64,000 nucleotides of DNA from positions 30,390-94,389 of the IMG/VR virus record IMGVR_UViG_3300017917_002740. The stretch is one strand, 5' to 3'. Of this stretch, positions 44,185-51,926 are shown piece by piece. Made by a program: the position numbers and the translations under genes. The notes beneath the pieces were generated by a model. That model was not told where the DNA came from, ran no database searches, and saw nothing but the letters and a program-made list of their open reading frames with translations. This DNA is from a virus. Each line of letters begins with the position of its first letter. The stretch's first letter is position 1.

Positions 44185-44761
44185 ACTCGTAGGCAATTTT
44201 AATAATTTAATCAACTGGAATGACGTTGTCTCGCACCTCGAAGACACAGAACAGCCTATTGTAAAAAGAGCAGCACCTGAGTATTGGTTAGAACCTACTA
44301 TATTAGAACCAGGATATAACAGTTCTGGTACTGAAAGAAACTTAGATAAAGAAATGTGCGATAGTTGGGTAGCTGCCAATTACTTTTTTGATTCGGCAGT
44401 ATGGTTAGTATATCGAGTCGGTGTACATTATCCGCAGTCCTTAGAAGATTTGATCTGTCAGCAATTAAACATCTCAGTAAATTGGTCTGTGATTAATAGA
44501 GTTGATCCTGGACGCACAGTTCCACTGCACATAGATCCTGACGATAATCCAGAATTTGATGGAGATAAAAAAGTAAGATTCATCTGTCAGATATCTCTTC
44601 CTGCTCGTGGACAGGTTTTAACAGTTGGTGATCAAGCATTAACGAATTTGCAGGTAGGGGATATGTATCAATGGGATAATTATTTAGAACAACATTCTGC
44701 TGCCAATGCTGGATTAACTCCGGTATATTATTTTTCTATTGAGGGATTCAGTCGTGATTAA
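44177..44761 (+). CDS. 2OG/Fe(II) oxygenase-like
   Basis: 194 residues from GTG 44177, where GAGGAG lies 7 nt upstream and decides the start against a more distal in-frame ATG (44144). RTVPLHIDPDDNPEF gives H118-x-D120; H173 (EQHSAANAG) is the third ligand; VGDMYQWDNYLEQ is a typical late strand. The usual oxoglutarate Arg after the last His is not obvious. Pairs with the next gene. Confidence 0.65.
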   Translation: MIKLVGNFNNLINWNDVVSHLEDTEQPIVKRAAPEYWLEPTILEPGYNSSGTERNLDKEMCDSWVAANYFFDSAVWLVYRVGVHYPQSLEDLICQQLNISVNWSVINRVDPGRTVPLHIDPDDNPEFDGDKKVRFICQISLPARGQVLTVGDQALTNLQVGDMYQWDNYLEQHSAANAGLTPVYYFSIEGFSRD

Positions 44762-45263
44762 TTGGGATGAAATTATCGGTAGTCTTTTTAATGGTGTGCC
44801 TATTACTGCTGATAAAAGTAAATGGAATCTTTCAACCCCCGGCTACTTAGAAATTTACAAATCATGGGAAGATGCTAAGTTTAATATGAGCGCAATTAAA
44901 TGGATTAATTATTATCCCAGAACACACTATCCAGAAGAAGTAGATACTAAGATGTGTGAGCAGTTGGGTATCAATAAATTACGAGCTTGGATTAGTAGAA
45001 TAGATCCTGGTTATTGCGCACCTTGGCATTGGGACGTTGACGACAATGAAGAACAATATCTTAGTCTTGGAGAAATACAAAGATACAGTTGTTTTATCAG
45101 CAAACCTGCCAATGGGCAAATGTTTCAGTTAGGCAATCAGTATTATACTGCGCAGCCTCAAGGTACTATTGTTAAATGGGACGATTACAAACAATGGCAT
45201 GCTGGAGTTAATGCTGGGACTACTTCTAAGTTTATGTATCACATTATGGGGTATAGGCACTGA
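44754..45263 (+). CDS. 2OG/Fe(II) oxygenase-like
   Basis: 169 residues from GTG 44754, with GAGGGA before it. CAPWHWDVDDNEEQY gives H92-x-D94 and YKQWHAGVNAG the third His (H149). It resembles the previous product (ISRIDPGYCAPWHWD vs INRVDPGRTVPLHID) over the whole length, so the two arose by duplication. Its end overlaps the convergent 45244-45765 by 20 nt. Confidence 0.65.
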   Translation: MINWDEIIGSLFNGVPITADKSKWNLSTPGYLEIYKSWEDAKFNMSAIKWINYYPRTHYPEEVDTKMCEQLGINKLRAWISRIDPGYCAPWHWDVDDNEEQYLSLGEIQRYSCFISKPANGQMFQLGNQYYTAQPQGTIVKWDDYKQWHAGVNAGTTSKFMYHIMGYRH

Positions 45264-45765
45264 TCTGCAGCGTTAATCTTGTAGCCATACTAATATTAAC
45301 TACTCCGTGATAGCACATGGGGTCATCCCATAAAAACAAATCACCAGCTTTGTAATCAGCTAACAGATAATTATCATAGACAAAAACGTGTCCAGGTTGA
45401 TAATCTAACAAAGGCATAGTCCATCTTTGACATTTTGAAACTTGTGTGACGTGAGGATCAAAATGCATGGGCTGCATCTGACCAGGTTTTAATTTAATGA
45501 TCCACCAATGGTATTCACCTTCGATATCTATAGGCATTTTAATATCTAAATGTTTTAAACAATCTGTATTCTTAGTATACTGGCAGAAGTGATGATTCCC
45601 AGCAGGATAACCAGCTTGTTCTATAGCTGTACGTGCTGCATCAAATTCAGGAGTACCTCTCCATTTTTCAGGTTGATACACAGGTGTAACATCACCATCG
45701 TTGTTAAGTAGGATGTCTAATAGTTCTGGAGTAATCCAGTCTCGATAATTGCCTATGAGTTTCAT
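45244..45765 (-). CDS. 2OG/Fe(II) oxygenase-like
   Basis: 173 residues: MQPMHFDPHVTQ (H101-x-D103), DYKAGDLFLWDDPMCYHGVVN (H153) and R163, the HxD...H...R pattern of prolyl-hydroxylase/AspH-type folds. The start KLIGNYRDWIT parallels IKLVGNFNNLINW of the 44177 gene. Shares the last five-gene minus operon with two radical SAM genes. Confidence 0.7.
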   Translation of the reverse strand: MKLIGNYRDWITPELLDILLNNDGDVTPVYQPEKWRGTPEFDAARTAIEQAGYPAGNHHFCQYTKNTDCLKHLDIKMPIDIEGEYHWWIIKLKPGQMQPMHFDPHVTQVSKCQRWTMPLLDYQPGHVFVYDNYLLADYKAGDLFLWDDPMCYHGVVNISMATRLTLQISAYTP

Positions 45766-46568
45766 TAATACGACTCTATATGATCTATGCCTAACTTTTT
45801 ACGGAATTCGTCTGTGAACTTTCCGTCAATGCGCAGACTATAGCTGGGCTCCATAATTCGTTCACCACCATGCCAGTCTTGATCATTCCACCATGCGGCA
45901 CGAGTGTTTAGATATATTTTGTTTTTGTGTTCAGGGTCCCAGATGTAAAATGCTTTCTTTGTATTGGGTCTTATGTGTATGAATTCATTACGATGAGGAA
46001 ATGTAACATTCATACCGTTCTTGGCATCGAGGTCTCTATGTTCGAAAGGAATGCCATCTGCTTCACAATGGAAAAATATAACACGTCCGATATGCTCGAA
46101 TAAATTTTGATCAATAAGCTGTTCGACCCATTTAACTACATTAGGAAAATAAGCAGCTTCTGGAGTTAACTTACGAGGAGCAGTACGATCGTCCCAAGAA
46201 CCTTCTTCCCATAGGAAATAATAAATGTACGGGTCATATGCGCCCATGGCCATTTTTAAGAATCTTGTGAATTTGTTTCTCTGTTGATAATTGCCAAAGT
46301 CTCGGTACAACGGCATTCCAGCAACCTTGATAGGATCATCATCTGGCAATGCTAAGAATTCATCTTTGGCCTTGTATATAGGTTTCCAGTGAGGTTGATA
46401 ACTCATTCGCTCAAAGGTAAAGCCCGGGGCCATCCATGTACCTTCTTTGGCATATTCTCTGGCTTCAGCAAAACCTCTAATGATTTCAGGCTGTAGTCGA
46501 TCAAACTCAGCCATGTCTAAGTAAGACTCTAAATCAAAATAAGGTTGATGATTAATACCTTTGATCAT
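45765..46568 (-). CDS. 2OG/Fe(II) oxygenase-like, aspartyl-hydroxylase type
   Basis: 267 residues. RVIFFHCEADGIPFEHRDLD gives H177-x-D179; DWHGGERI contains H233; R246 follows (SYSLRIDGK). Overlaps the radical-SAM gene by one base at each end (46568 and 45765), so both genes must be translated in sequence. The catalytic arrangement is that of the AspH/cupin 2OG family. Substrate unknown. Confidence 0.68.
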   Translation of the reverse strand: MIKGINHQPYFDLESYLDMAEFDRLQPEIIRGFAEAREYAKEGTWMAPGFTFERMSYQPHWKPIYKAKDEFLALPDDDPIKVAGMPLYRDFGNYQQRNKFTRFLKMAMGAYDPYIYYFLWEEGSWDDRTAPRKLTPEAAYFPNVVKWVEQLIDQNLFEHIGRVIFFHCEADGIPFEHRDLDAKNGMNVTFPHRNEFIHIRPNTKKAFYIWDPEHKNKIYLNTRAAWWNDQDWHGGERIMEPSYSLRIDGKFTDEFRKKLGIDHIESY

Positions 46569-47455
46569 TACACATCTCTGGCTTTTTGTTTGGCCAATGG
46601 CCAGATCACTTTTTCAATCCTGTTCTCTGGGCATAGGTTACACTGCGGTATAATTTCTAACAATGTATCTGTAAAGTGTTTGATAAATTCGTCAGAGTCA
46701 TAGGGACTGCAGGCACGATATTGATTAAGCAGATCAACTGCTCGCTGTTCAACATTAAACTGATTGACAAAGTCGTCTTTGAAAGCAACCAAGTGACACT
46801 TGTATAAATGACCTTTTACAAAATAATGACACTTGTTGGCAGAACAATTTTCATGAGCAATCGCAGGATCGCTGTCGTGTAAGTAGATAACACCGTCACG
46901 AATTTCTTTTCTACTGCTGGTGTGTAGTTTCCAACGCTGTCTAATATCAGCTACTAACTTTCCATCCACATAGTATTGTTTACCTGGATCTTCAAATTTA
47001 CGACCCAAGGTTGTTTTGGTTATTTCTGTGGTTGTATAAGTGTACTTGGATAATAATTCTTCTACATGAAACTTAGTTTCGTCGTAGTGTGAGGGATCGT
47101 GTACAGATATGTCTAACCATATGCCAAGATCGATGATGTCCTGAGTTAGTTCTTTGTTTGTACCAAAATATGTGCCGTTGGTGACCACAGAAAAGTCTGT
47201 GATCTCTGGCCAAAGTTTTCTAAGATTGTAGGCCCAGTTCCATAGGTCTGGATTAGCATAGGGTTCGCCACCCAGAATATTCATCATGTCTACGCTAAGG
47301 ATTTTTGACCAATCCTCGTAGTAGGCTCTGTAGTCCTCAAACTTATAGTGTCCTTTGAAAACCTTGTCATTGTAGGTTATGCAGTTGTCACAGGTGAGAT
47401 TACACACATTGGTAATGTAGTGATCGCCTTCTAATATTCTATATTTTTTAGTCAT
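46568..47455 (-). CDS. Radical SAM protein, paralogue of 50289-51176
   Basis: 295 residues with CNLTCDNC (C18, C22, C25), NILGGEPYANPDLWNW, VTNGTYFG, and a C-terminal half with CHYFVKGHLYKCHL, ENCSANKC and QCNLCPENR, which could bind a second cluster. It matches the gene at 50289-51176 throughout (same ITYND..FKGH.KF, HDSDPAIAH). Overlaps the next gene upstream by 4 nt. Confidence 0.88.
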   Translation of the reverse strand: MTKKYRILEGDHYITNVCNLTCDNCITYNDKVFKGHYKFEDYRAYYEDWSKILSVDMMNILGGEPYANPDLWNWAYNLRKLWPEITDFSVVTNGTYFGTNKELTQDIIDLGIWLDISVHDPSHYDETKFHVEELLSKYTYTTTEITKTTLGRKFEDPGKQYYVDGKLVADIRQRWKLHTSSRKEIRDGVIYLHDSDPAIAHENCSANKCHYFVKGHLYKCHLVAFKDDFVNQFNVEQRAVDLLNQYRACSPYDSDEFIKHFTDTLLEIIPQCNLCPENRIEKVIWPLAKQKARDV

Positions 47456-48489
47456 CGTCTTTGATATTTAACCGGTACTTCATCCTGTAATTTCATGCCC
47501 TTGTTTATCACAGCATCACGTAGCATTACCTGATGCATCAAGTTGGTAGGCGGAACTCCTGGAACAAAACTGCCCCATGGACCGCATACCAGTTCGTCAA
47601 GGTCCACGCTTTTGGCATCAGCCCATTGTATGATCCTGTGGGTGGCGCCATTGATCTTAACCATGTAGTGATAGATATTGTCGTCAGCTAAGATCTTTTC
47701 CCATGTATAATTTAATTTGGTAACCTGTCTATACACTTCATAGACCAATTCACTCAAGAACAATCTGGGTTCGTCTGGACAACGTCCTATGTCTGCGCCG
47801 CCCCTGATCCTAAATTCTTCTACAAAGTCTTTGAATGTCTGTATTTCTTCAAGTATAAAAGGAATTTGATCTATGCTGGATAATGTGTAATTTATATTCT
47901 TAATTCTTAGGCCAACTTCACGACAATTTTGTATGGCCTGCAGTTGTTTCTTATGTACTGCTTCACCCTGATAGTCAGGATGGTTTAGACCTACGGTGAC
48001 AAATTCGCAACCTGCTGCGATCAGCTGTTTACAAAAATCCATGCTGCTGAGTTTTAGTCCATTGGTCAGCACATTAAGCTCTCTGTTGGTTTTAGTTCTA
48101 ATAGCAGTGATCAATTCACAGAGGTCATTGCGCATGGTCGGCTCAGCACCTGCCAGAGTCACACTATACCCATCATCGGGGAATGAGTTGATCTGATCTA
48201 TGATAGAGTCTATGGACTTGTCTTTCTTTTTGTTATCTGGTTCTTGATAGCAGTGCGGGCAGGTAAGATTGCAGCGATCAGTTACTTCAAGCACATATCC
48301 GCCTGCGTCATAGTGTTCAGGATGATGCTTGAGTGTTTCTTGGAATATTTTTTCACGCTCGATCATATGTTCAGAATAACCATGCTCTGGGCAGGTTTTA
48401 CTGATCCACAACTCTCTGCCTCGTTCAAATCTGTGTGCTGGTATGTGTCTGTAGCAGATCTCGCACAATGACATAGTTTCTTTGATCAT
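47452..48489 (-). CDS. Radical SAM protein with N-terminal zinc motif (Tes/MJ0619-like)
   Basis: 345 residues. An N-terminal Zn module (C9, C12, then C33, H36 in CEICYRHIPAH ... SKTCPEHG) precedes the core CNLTCPHC (C73, C77, C80). This domain order occurs in the archaeal MJ0619 methyltransferase and Tes tetraether synthase families, which act on lipids or pterins at unactivated carbons. LAGAEPTMRND replaces GGEP. It may catalyse C-C bond formation or methylation (inference from family). Operon with a 2OG oxygenase upstream (4-nt overlap). Confidence 0.78.
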   Translation of the reverse strand: MIKETMSLCEICYRHIPAHRFERGRELWISKTCPEHGYSEHMIEREKIFQETLKHHPEHYDAGGYVLEVTDRCNLTCPHCYQEPDNKKKDKSIDSIIDQINSFPDDGYSVTLAGAEPTMRNDLCELITAIRTKTNRELNVLTNGLKLSSMDFCKQLIAAGCEFVTVGLNHPDYQGEAVHKKQLQAIQNCREVGLRIKNINYTLSSIDQIPFILEEIQTFKDFVEEFRIRGGADIGRCPDEPRLFLSELVYEVYRQVTKLNYTWEKILADDNIYHYMVKINGATHRIIQWADAKSVDLDELVCGPWGSFVPGVPPTNLMHQVMLRDAVINKGMKLQDEVPVKYQRR

Positions 48490-49127
48490 TGCGGTACTCC
48501 GTTGATCATAAAAGGCAAACTAATACGGCTGCCGTAGTCGTTGGGCCAGCCTTCGGGTGCCTGTGCCACCACCATGTGATTCATCCATCCTGGCCACAAA
48601 ATTAAATCACCTTCTTCTACGTCTACGGTGATCTCTAATGAACCTTTGGGAAAGCTGCTGCGTATATGTGGTTCGTACAACAGAGCATGAGGATGTTCAA
48701 ACACCATTTGTTGTACTCCTTGACATTCAAGATATAGGCCACCGCCGATTAAAAATTCTGAATGATTGTGCATAAAGCCAATACCAGAAATATAAGTCTG
48801 GCACCACATGTCTGTGATCTCAGGTTTGAGAGTTTTATCTACTCTAAGTGTATCAAAATAATTGAGAACATGTGGCATGATTTGCTCTATGGCCGATTGC
48901 ATCTCAGGTCTAAGATGCAGTAGTTTTCCATTTGGATCCATGGTATCTTTGGTCGGAAATGTGCTGTAATTTGGACTACCTCCGGTGCTGGTACCGATCC
49001 ATGGTGGAATAAGTGCATCTGGTTGTGACCATAACTCATTGAGATAGGGAAGAATGCCGTTTAGTATTTCTCGGCTGTTGGCTATTTTGGTACGGATAAT
49101 TGGGCTGGGGAACCAGTATTCAGTCAT
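48486..49127 (-). CDS. 2OG-Fe(II) oxygenase-like (family-5-like)
   Basis: 213 residues starting TEYWFPSPIIRTKI, with SGIGFMHNHSEFLIGGGLYLE (H120/H122 and E124 as likely metal-site residues), VEEGDLILWPGWMNHMV (H184) and R201. This is the pattern of the 2OG-FeII_Oxy_5 group. Heads the five-gene minus operon; CATAAATA lies 5 nt before the start. The substrate is unknown. Confidence 0.75.
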   Translation of the reverse strand: MTEYWFPSPIIRTKIANSREILNGILPYLNELWSQPDALIPPWIGTSTGGSPNYSTFPTKDTMDPNGKLLHLRPEMQSAIEQIMPHVLNYFDTLRVDKTLKPEITDMWCQTYISGIGFMHNHSEFLIGGGLYLECQGVQQMVFEHPHALLYEPHIRSSFPKGSLEITVDVEEGDLILWPGWMNHMVVAQAPEGWPNDYGSRISLPFMINGVPQ

Positions 49128-49132
49128 GAAAA

Positions 49133-49162
49133 TATTTATGTGCGCATTTTATCCAATAAATA
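49133..49162. promoter_or_regulatory. Divergent late promoter pair
   Basis: CATAAATA on the minus strand (49133-49140), 5 nt from ATG 49127, and AATAAATA on the plus strand (49155-49162), 6 nt from ATG 49169. No ribosome site intervenes. The same arrangement occurs at 42787-42816 and 51181-51212. Confidence 0.6.
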
Positions 49163-49168
49163 TTTTCA

Positions 49169-50305
49169 ATGGAACTCAACTATCACCTGGACAATTTACC
49201 AAATCATCAGATCATCAAAACTGAAGGTTATTGGAACTATACCGTCAATAAAAAATTATTAGATCCTTTATGCGGTAATACTTCGTTTATCTTTGGTTAT
49301 AACAATAAATCGATCTTAGACTCGATGTACAAACTGCAATCCCAGATAGGCTTCTTGCGTGGTATGAGCAACGAGACCTGTAACGAAAATCAAGAATTGC
49401 TGACGGAGATCTGTCAACGTGGCGGATTTGACAGCGTGGCCTGGGCAGTCAGCGGCAGTGATGCTGTGGAAGCTGCTGTCTATATCAATGACGAATACTG
49501 GCGCAAATTAGAAAAGGATCGTCCTACCATAGTTACATTTACACCAGGTTATCACGGCACAACTTATCTGGCAAAACTTTTTAGAGAAGAATATCCCACA
49601 GGCGAACGTGCCGCGGTCATAGAACGTAGTCTTGATGATGCTGACACATTGTTGACCTTGGAAACTCTGTTAGAACTAAATCCCAAGATTGGAGCAGTAT
49701 TGATAGAGTCTGCACCGTGGAATGGCGGTCTTAGATTATGGTCGCAGGCATGGTGGAATGATCTTAGGCTCCTATGCGATCAATACAACATCAATTTAAT
49801 AGTAGATGATGTATTAGGAGGAGTGGGCAAGTTAGGACATTTCTTTAGTCACCAAAGATACGGAATACAGCCAGACATCGTGGCCATGGGCAAAGCATTG
49901 ACCAATGGTTATAGTCCTCTGGGCTGTGCCTGCACTACCAAGCGGATTTCCAATGTGATCAAAGATTCTTGGAATTTCGGTCATACCTGGTCGCCCAATA
50001 TGGCTGGCATTGGTGCTGCATTAGAAGTCTGTAAGATCTATGACACCATAGACTTTAATGCCATAGAAATGCGGTTAAAAAAGTTAGGTGACGAATTAAA
50101 AGCAGCAGGTCTGATCAAGGATTACACAGCAGCAGGACTTTTGTTTTACATCACGTTAGATAAAACTTATTCGCCAGATGCTCTATACACAGCAGGCATC
50201 AACGGCACGCTCAACGATAATAATGGCATATTCATCTGTGCGCCTGCTATTGCTGACAGCGAGTATTTTTCTGAATTATCTAATAGACTTAGATCTTTTC
50301 TTTAA
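49169..50305 (+). CDS. Class III aminotransferase (PLP)
   Basis: 378 residues of the BioA/GSA-type class III family: AVSGSDAVEAAV (98-region), TFTPGYHGTTY, LIVDDVLGGVGKLG (D213 at the pyridine nitrogen) and MGKALTNGYSPLGC with the PLP lysine K242. It transfers an amino group from or to a carbonyl substrate. All key residues are kept, so it should be active. Single-gene plus unit that ends convergently with 50289, overlapping 17 nt. Confidence 0.9.
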   Translation: MELNYHLDNLPNHQIIKTEGYWNYTVNKKLLDPLCGNTSFIFGYNNKSILDSMYKLQSQIGFLRGMSNETCNENQELLTEICQRGGFDSVAWAVSGSDAVEAAVYINDEYWRKLEKDRPTIVTFTPGYHGTTYLAKLFREEYPTGERAAVIERSLDDADTLLTLETLLELNPKIGAVLIESAPWNGGLRLWSQAWWNDLRLLCDQYNINLIVDDVLGGVGKLGHFFSHQRYGIQPDIVAMGKALTNGYSPLGCACTTKRISNVIKDSWNFGHTWSPNMAGIGAALEVCKIYDTIDFNAIEMRLKKLGDELKAAGLIKDYTAAGLLFYITLDKTYSPDALYTAGINGTLNDNNGIFICAPAIADSEYFSELSNRLRSFL

Positions 50306-51176
50306 CCGGCTTTAACGGATATAGTTTCTTATTGATCCTATACTCTGGACAGAGCTTACACTGCGGAACTGGTTCTTCTAATGCTCCTATGAAACTTGAT
50401 ATTTTTTCATTGGAGTCAAATGGACTACAGAAATCAGATTCATTTAGTAATTGTTTAGATGCAGGATCAATATTAAATTGATTGGTTAGATCCTCGTGTA
50501 TAGAAGTTAGAAAACACTTGTATAGGTCGCCCCTGACTACGTAATGACATAATCTTGCCTTGCAGTTTTTGTGAGCTATTTCTGGATCGCTGTCATGCAT
50601 GTGAATAATACCGTTGTGTATCATCTTAGTTGAGTGTGTGCCAAACTCATAGACCTGACTGAGCTTAACAGCCAGTCTACCATCTACATAATAATTTTCT
50701 TCTTGATAGGTAGCATTGGTCATGTTAGTGCCGATAGTGATATCTTTGCTGTAATCGTACACAGATAAAATTTCTTCAACTTGACTTTTGGCACGATCAT
50801 AGTGAGCAGGATCGTGCAATGAAATATCTAACCATAAACGTTGATCAATGATAGCTCGAGAAAGATCCGTTTCGTGTAGATATGTGCCATTGGTACAGAC
50901 ACAAAAATCTTCAAGGTCTGGCCAACATTGTCTCAGTCCTATAACCCAATTCAACAAGTCTGGATTAGCATAGGGCTCACCGCCCAAAATACAGATCTTA
51001 GGCGGCTGTAAAATTTCTCCCCAACGCTGACATTTATCTTGGTAGTCTGCGAATTTAAAATGACCTTTGAATCTTAGATCATTGTATGTGATACAATTTT
51101 CACAGGTAAGGTTACACACATTGGTAATGTAAAAGCACAGATAGGCTTCTGTGATCATTGTGAATTTTGGATCCAT
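50289..51176 (-). CDS. Radical SAM protein, paralogue of 46568-47455
   Basis: 295 residues from ATG 51176; the open frame goes on to 51443 but that part runs through the divergent gene and across the promoter. CNLTCENC (C21, C25, C28), ILGGEPYANPDLLNW, CTNGTYLH, HDSDPEIAHKNC, LCHYVVRGDLYKCFL, QCKLCPEYR. Same length and order of motifs as its partner. Preceded by AATAAATA at 4 nt. Confidence 0.87.
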   Translation of the reverse strand: MDPKFTMITEAYLCFYITNVCNLTCENCITYNDLRFKGHFKFADYQDKCQRWGEILQPPKICILGGEPYANPDLLNWVIGLRQCWPDLEDFCVCTNGTYLHETDLSRAIIDQRLWLDISLHDPAHYDRAKSQVEEILSVYDYSKDITIGTNMTNATYQEENYYVDGRLAVKLSQVYEFGTHSTKMIHNGIIHMHDSDPEIAHKNCKARLCHYVVRGDLYKCFLTSIHEDLTNQFNIDPASKQLLNESDFCSPFDSNEKISSFIGALEEPVPQCKLCPEYRINKKLYPLKPVKEKI

Positions 51177-51180
51177 GCAA

Positions 51181-51212
51181 TATTTATTGGCAGTAATAAC
51201 AGCATATAAATA
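51181..51212. promoter_or_regulatory. Divergent late promoter pair
   Basis: AATAAATA on the minus strand (51181-51188), 4 nt from ATG 51176, and a perfect T4-type TATAAATA on the plus strand (51205-51212), 9 nt from ATG 51222. Supports ATG choice for both genes. Confidence 0.65.
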
Positions 51213-51221
51213 TTGCACACC

Positions 51222-51926
51222 ATGAAATTCCATTATTATTACAATCAAATTCCCGGAGGCGAGCCCTGGAGAAACAATTTGATTTACACCAGTTTGATCA
51301 GCGAGGACAAAAAAACTTTTGTCCAATGGTATCACAACGACAGCGAATATCACAAAGGCATGAATGAAGTTGTTGATCCAGCATTGATGAATGAAAAGTG
51401 GAGCAGAGAACTCTGCTTTCTTAATTACATGAATCGATGGCACCCAGAATCTGTGCCAGAAATTTTAGATATTGATTTATTGGAAAAAAAGATTTATTTA
51501 AAAATTGACGGTGTGGATCTATGGCAACGCAGTTTAGACAACCACAACTGCGCTTTTGATCAGATAGTGCCTGATTGGCAGGAACAGATGTTGGCCATAT
51601 TTAAAAATCATATAGATCTAAATCTATGGAAATACAGCCTTCACCCCAGCAGTTATTTCATTGTAGATGGTCAGTTAAAAAGCATAAACTACTTTTTCAC
51701 TTACAGCTCAGATGACGGTCCTATCACGGTCAGAGATCATCTCAGCCATATCAGCGAAGGTCGTAGAGCAGAAATGAAACCCAAGACAGAAGCCATGGGC
51801 ATAGACTGGGACACACCTCAAAGTCTGTATACCATGCAGATGTTGGCCTTTGAAAGTTTTAGAAGTAACTATCCCACGGACTTTATAGATCGAGCCAAGA
51901 GTCTTTATGACCACCTCAAAGATTAA
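51222..51926 (+). CDS. Kinase-fold-like protein, paralogue of 43486-44184
   Basis: 234 residues from ATG 51222, chosen because of the TATAAATA motif; an upstream TTG (51213) is inside the leader. KFHYYYNQIPGGEPWRNNL, PEILDIDLLEKKIYLKIDG, YSLHPSSYFIVDGQLKS follow the same order as the 43486 gene. The DFG-like position is INY rather than FDF, so phosphotransfer activity is doubtful. Sits next to a radical SAM gene in both loci (divergent here). Confidence 0.5.
   Translation: MKFHYYYNQIPGGEPWRNNLIYTSLISEDKKTFVQWYHNDSEYHKGMNEVVDPALMNEKWSRELCFLNYMNRWHPESVPEILDIDLLEKKIYLKIDGVDLWQRSLDNHNCAFDQIVPDWQEQMLAIFKNHIDLNLWKYSLHPSSYFIVDGQLKSINYFFTYSSDDGPITVRDHLSHISEGRRAEMKPKTEAMGIDWDTPQSLYTMQMLAFESFRSNYPTDFIDRAKSLYDHLKD

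Noticed and set aside
50289-51443. Longer radical SAM gene starting at 51443
   Set aside because: The extra N-terminal part overlaps the divergent gene and the promoter, and lacks radical SAM features; ATG 51176 gives the same start as its paralogue.
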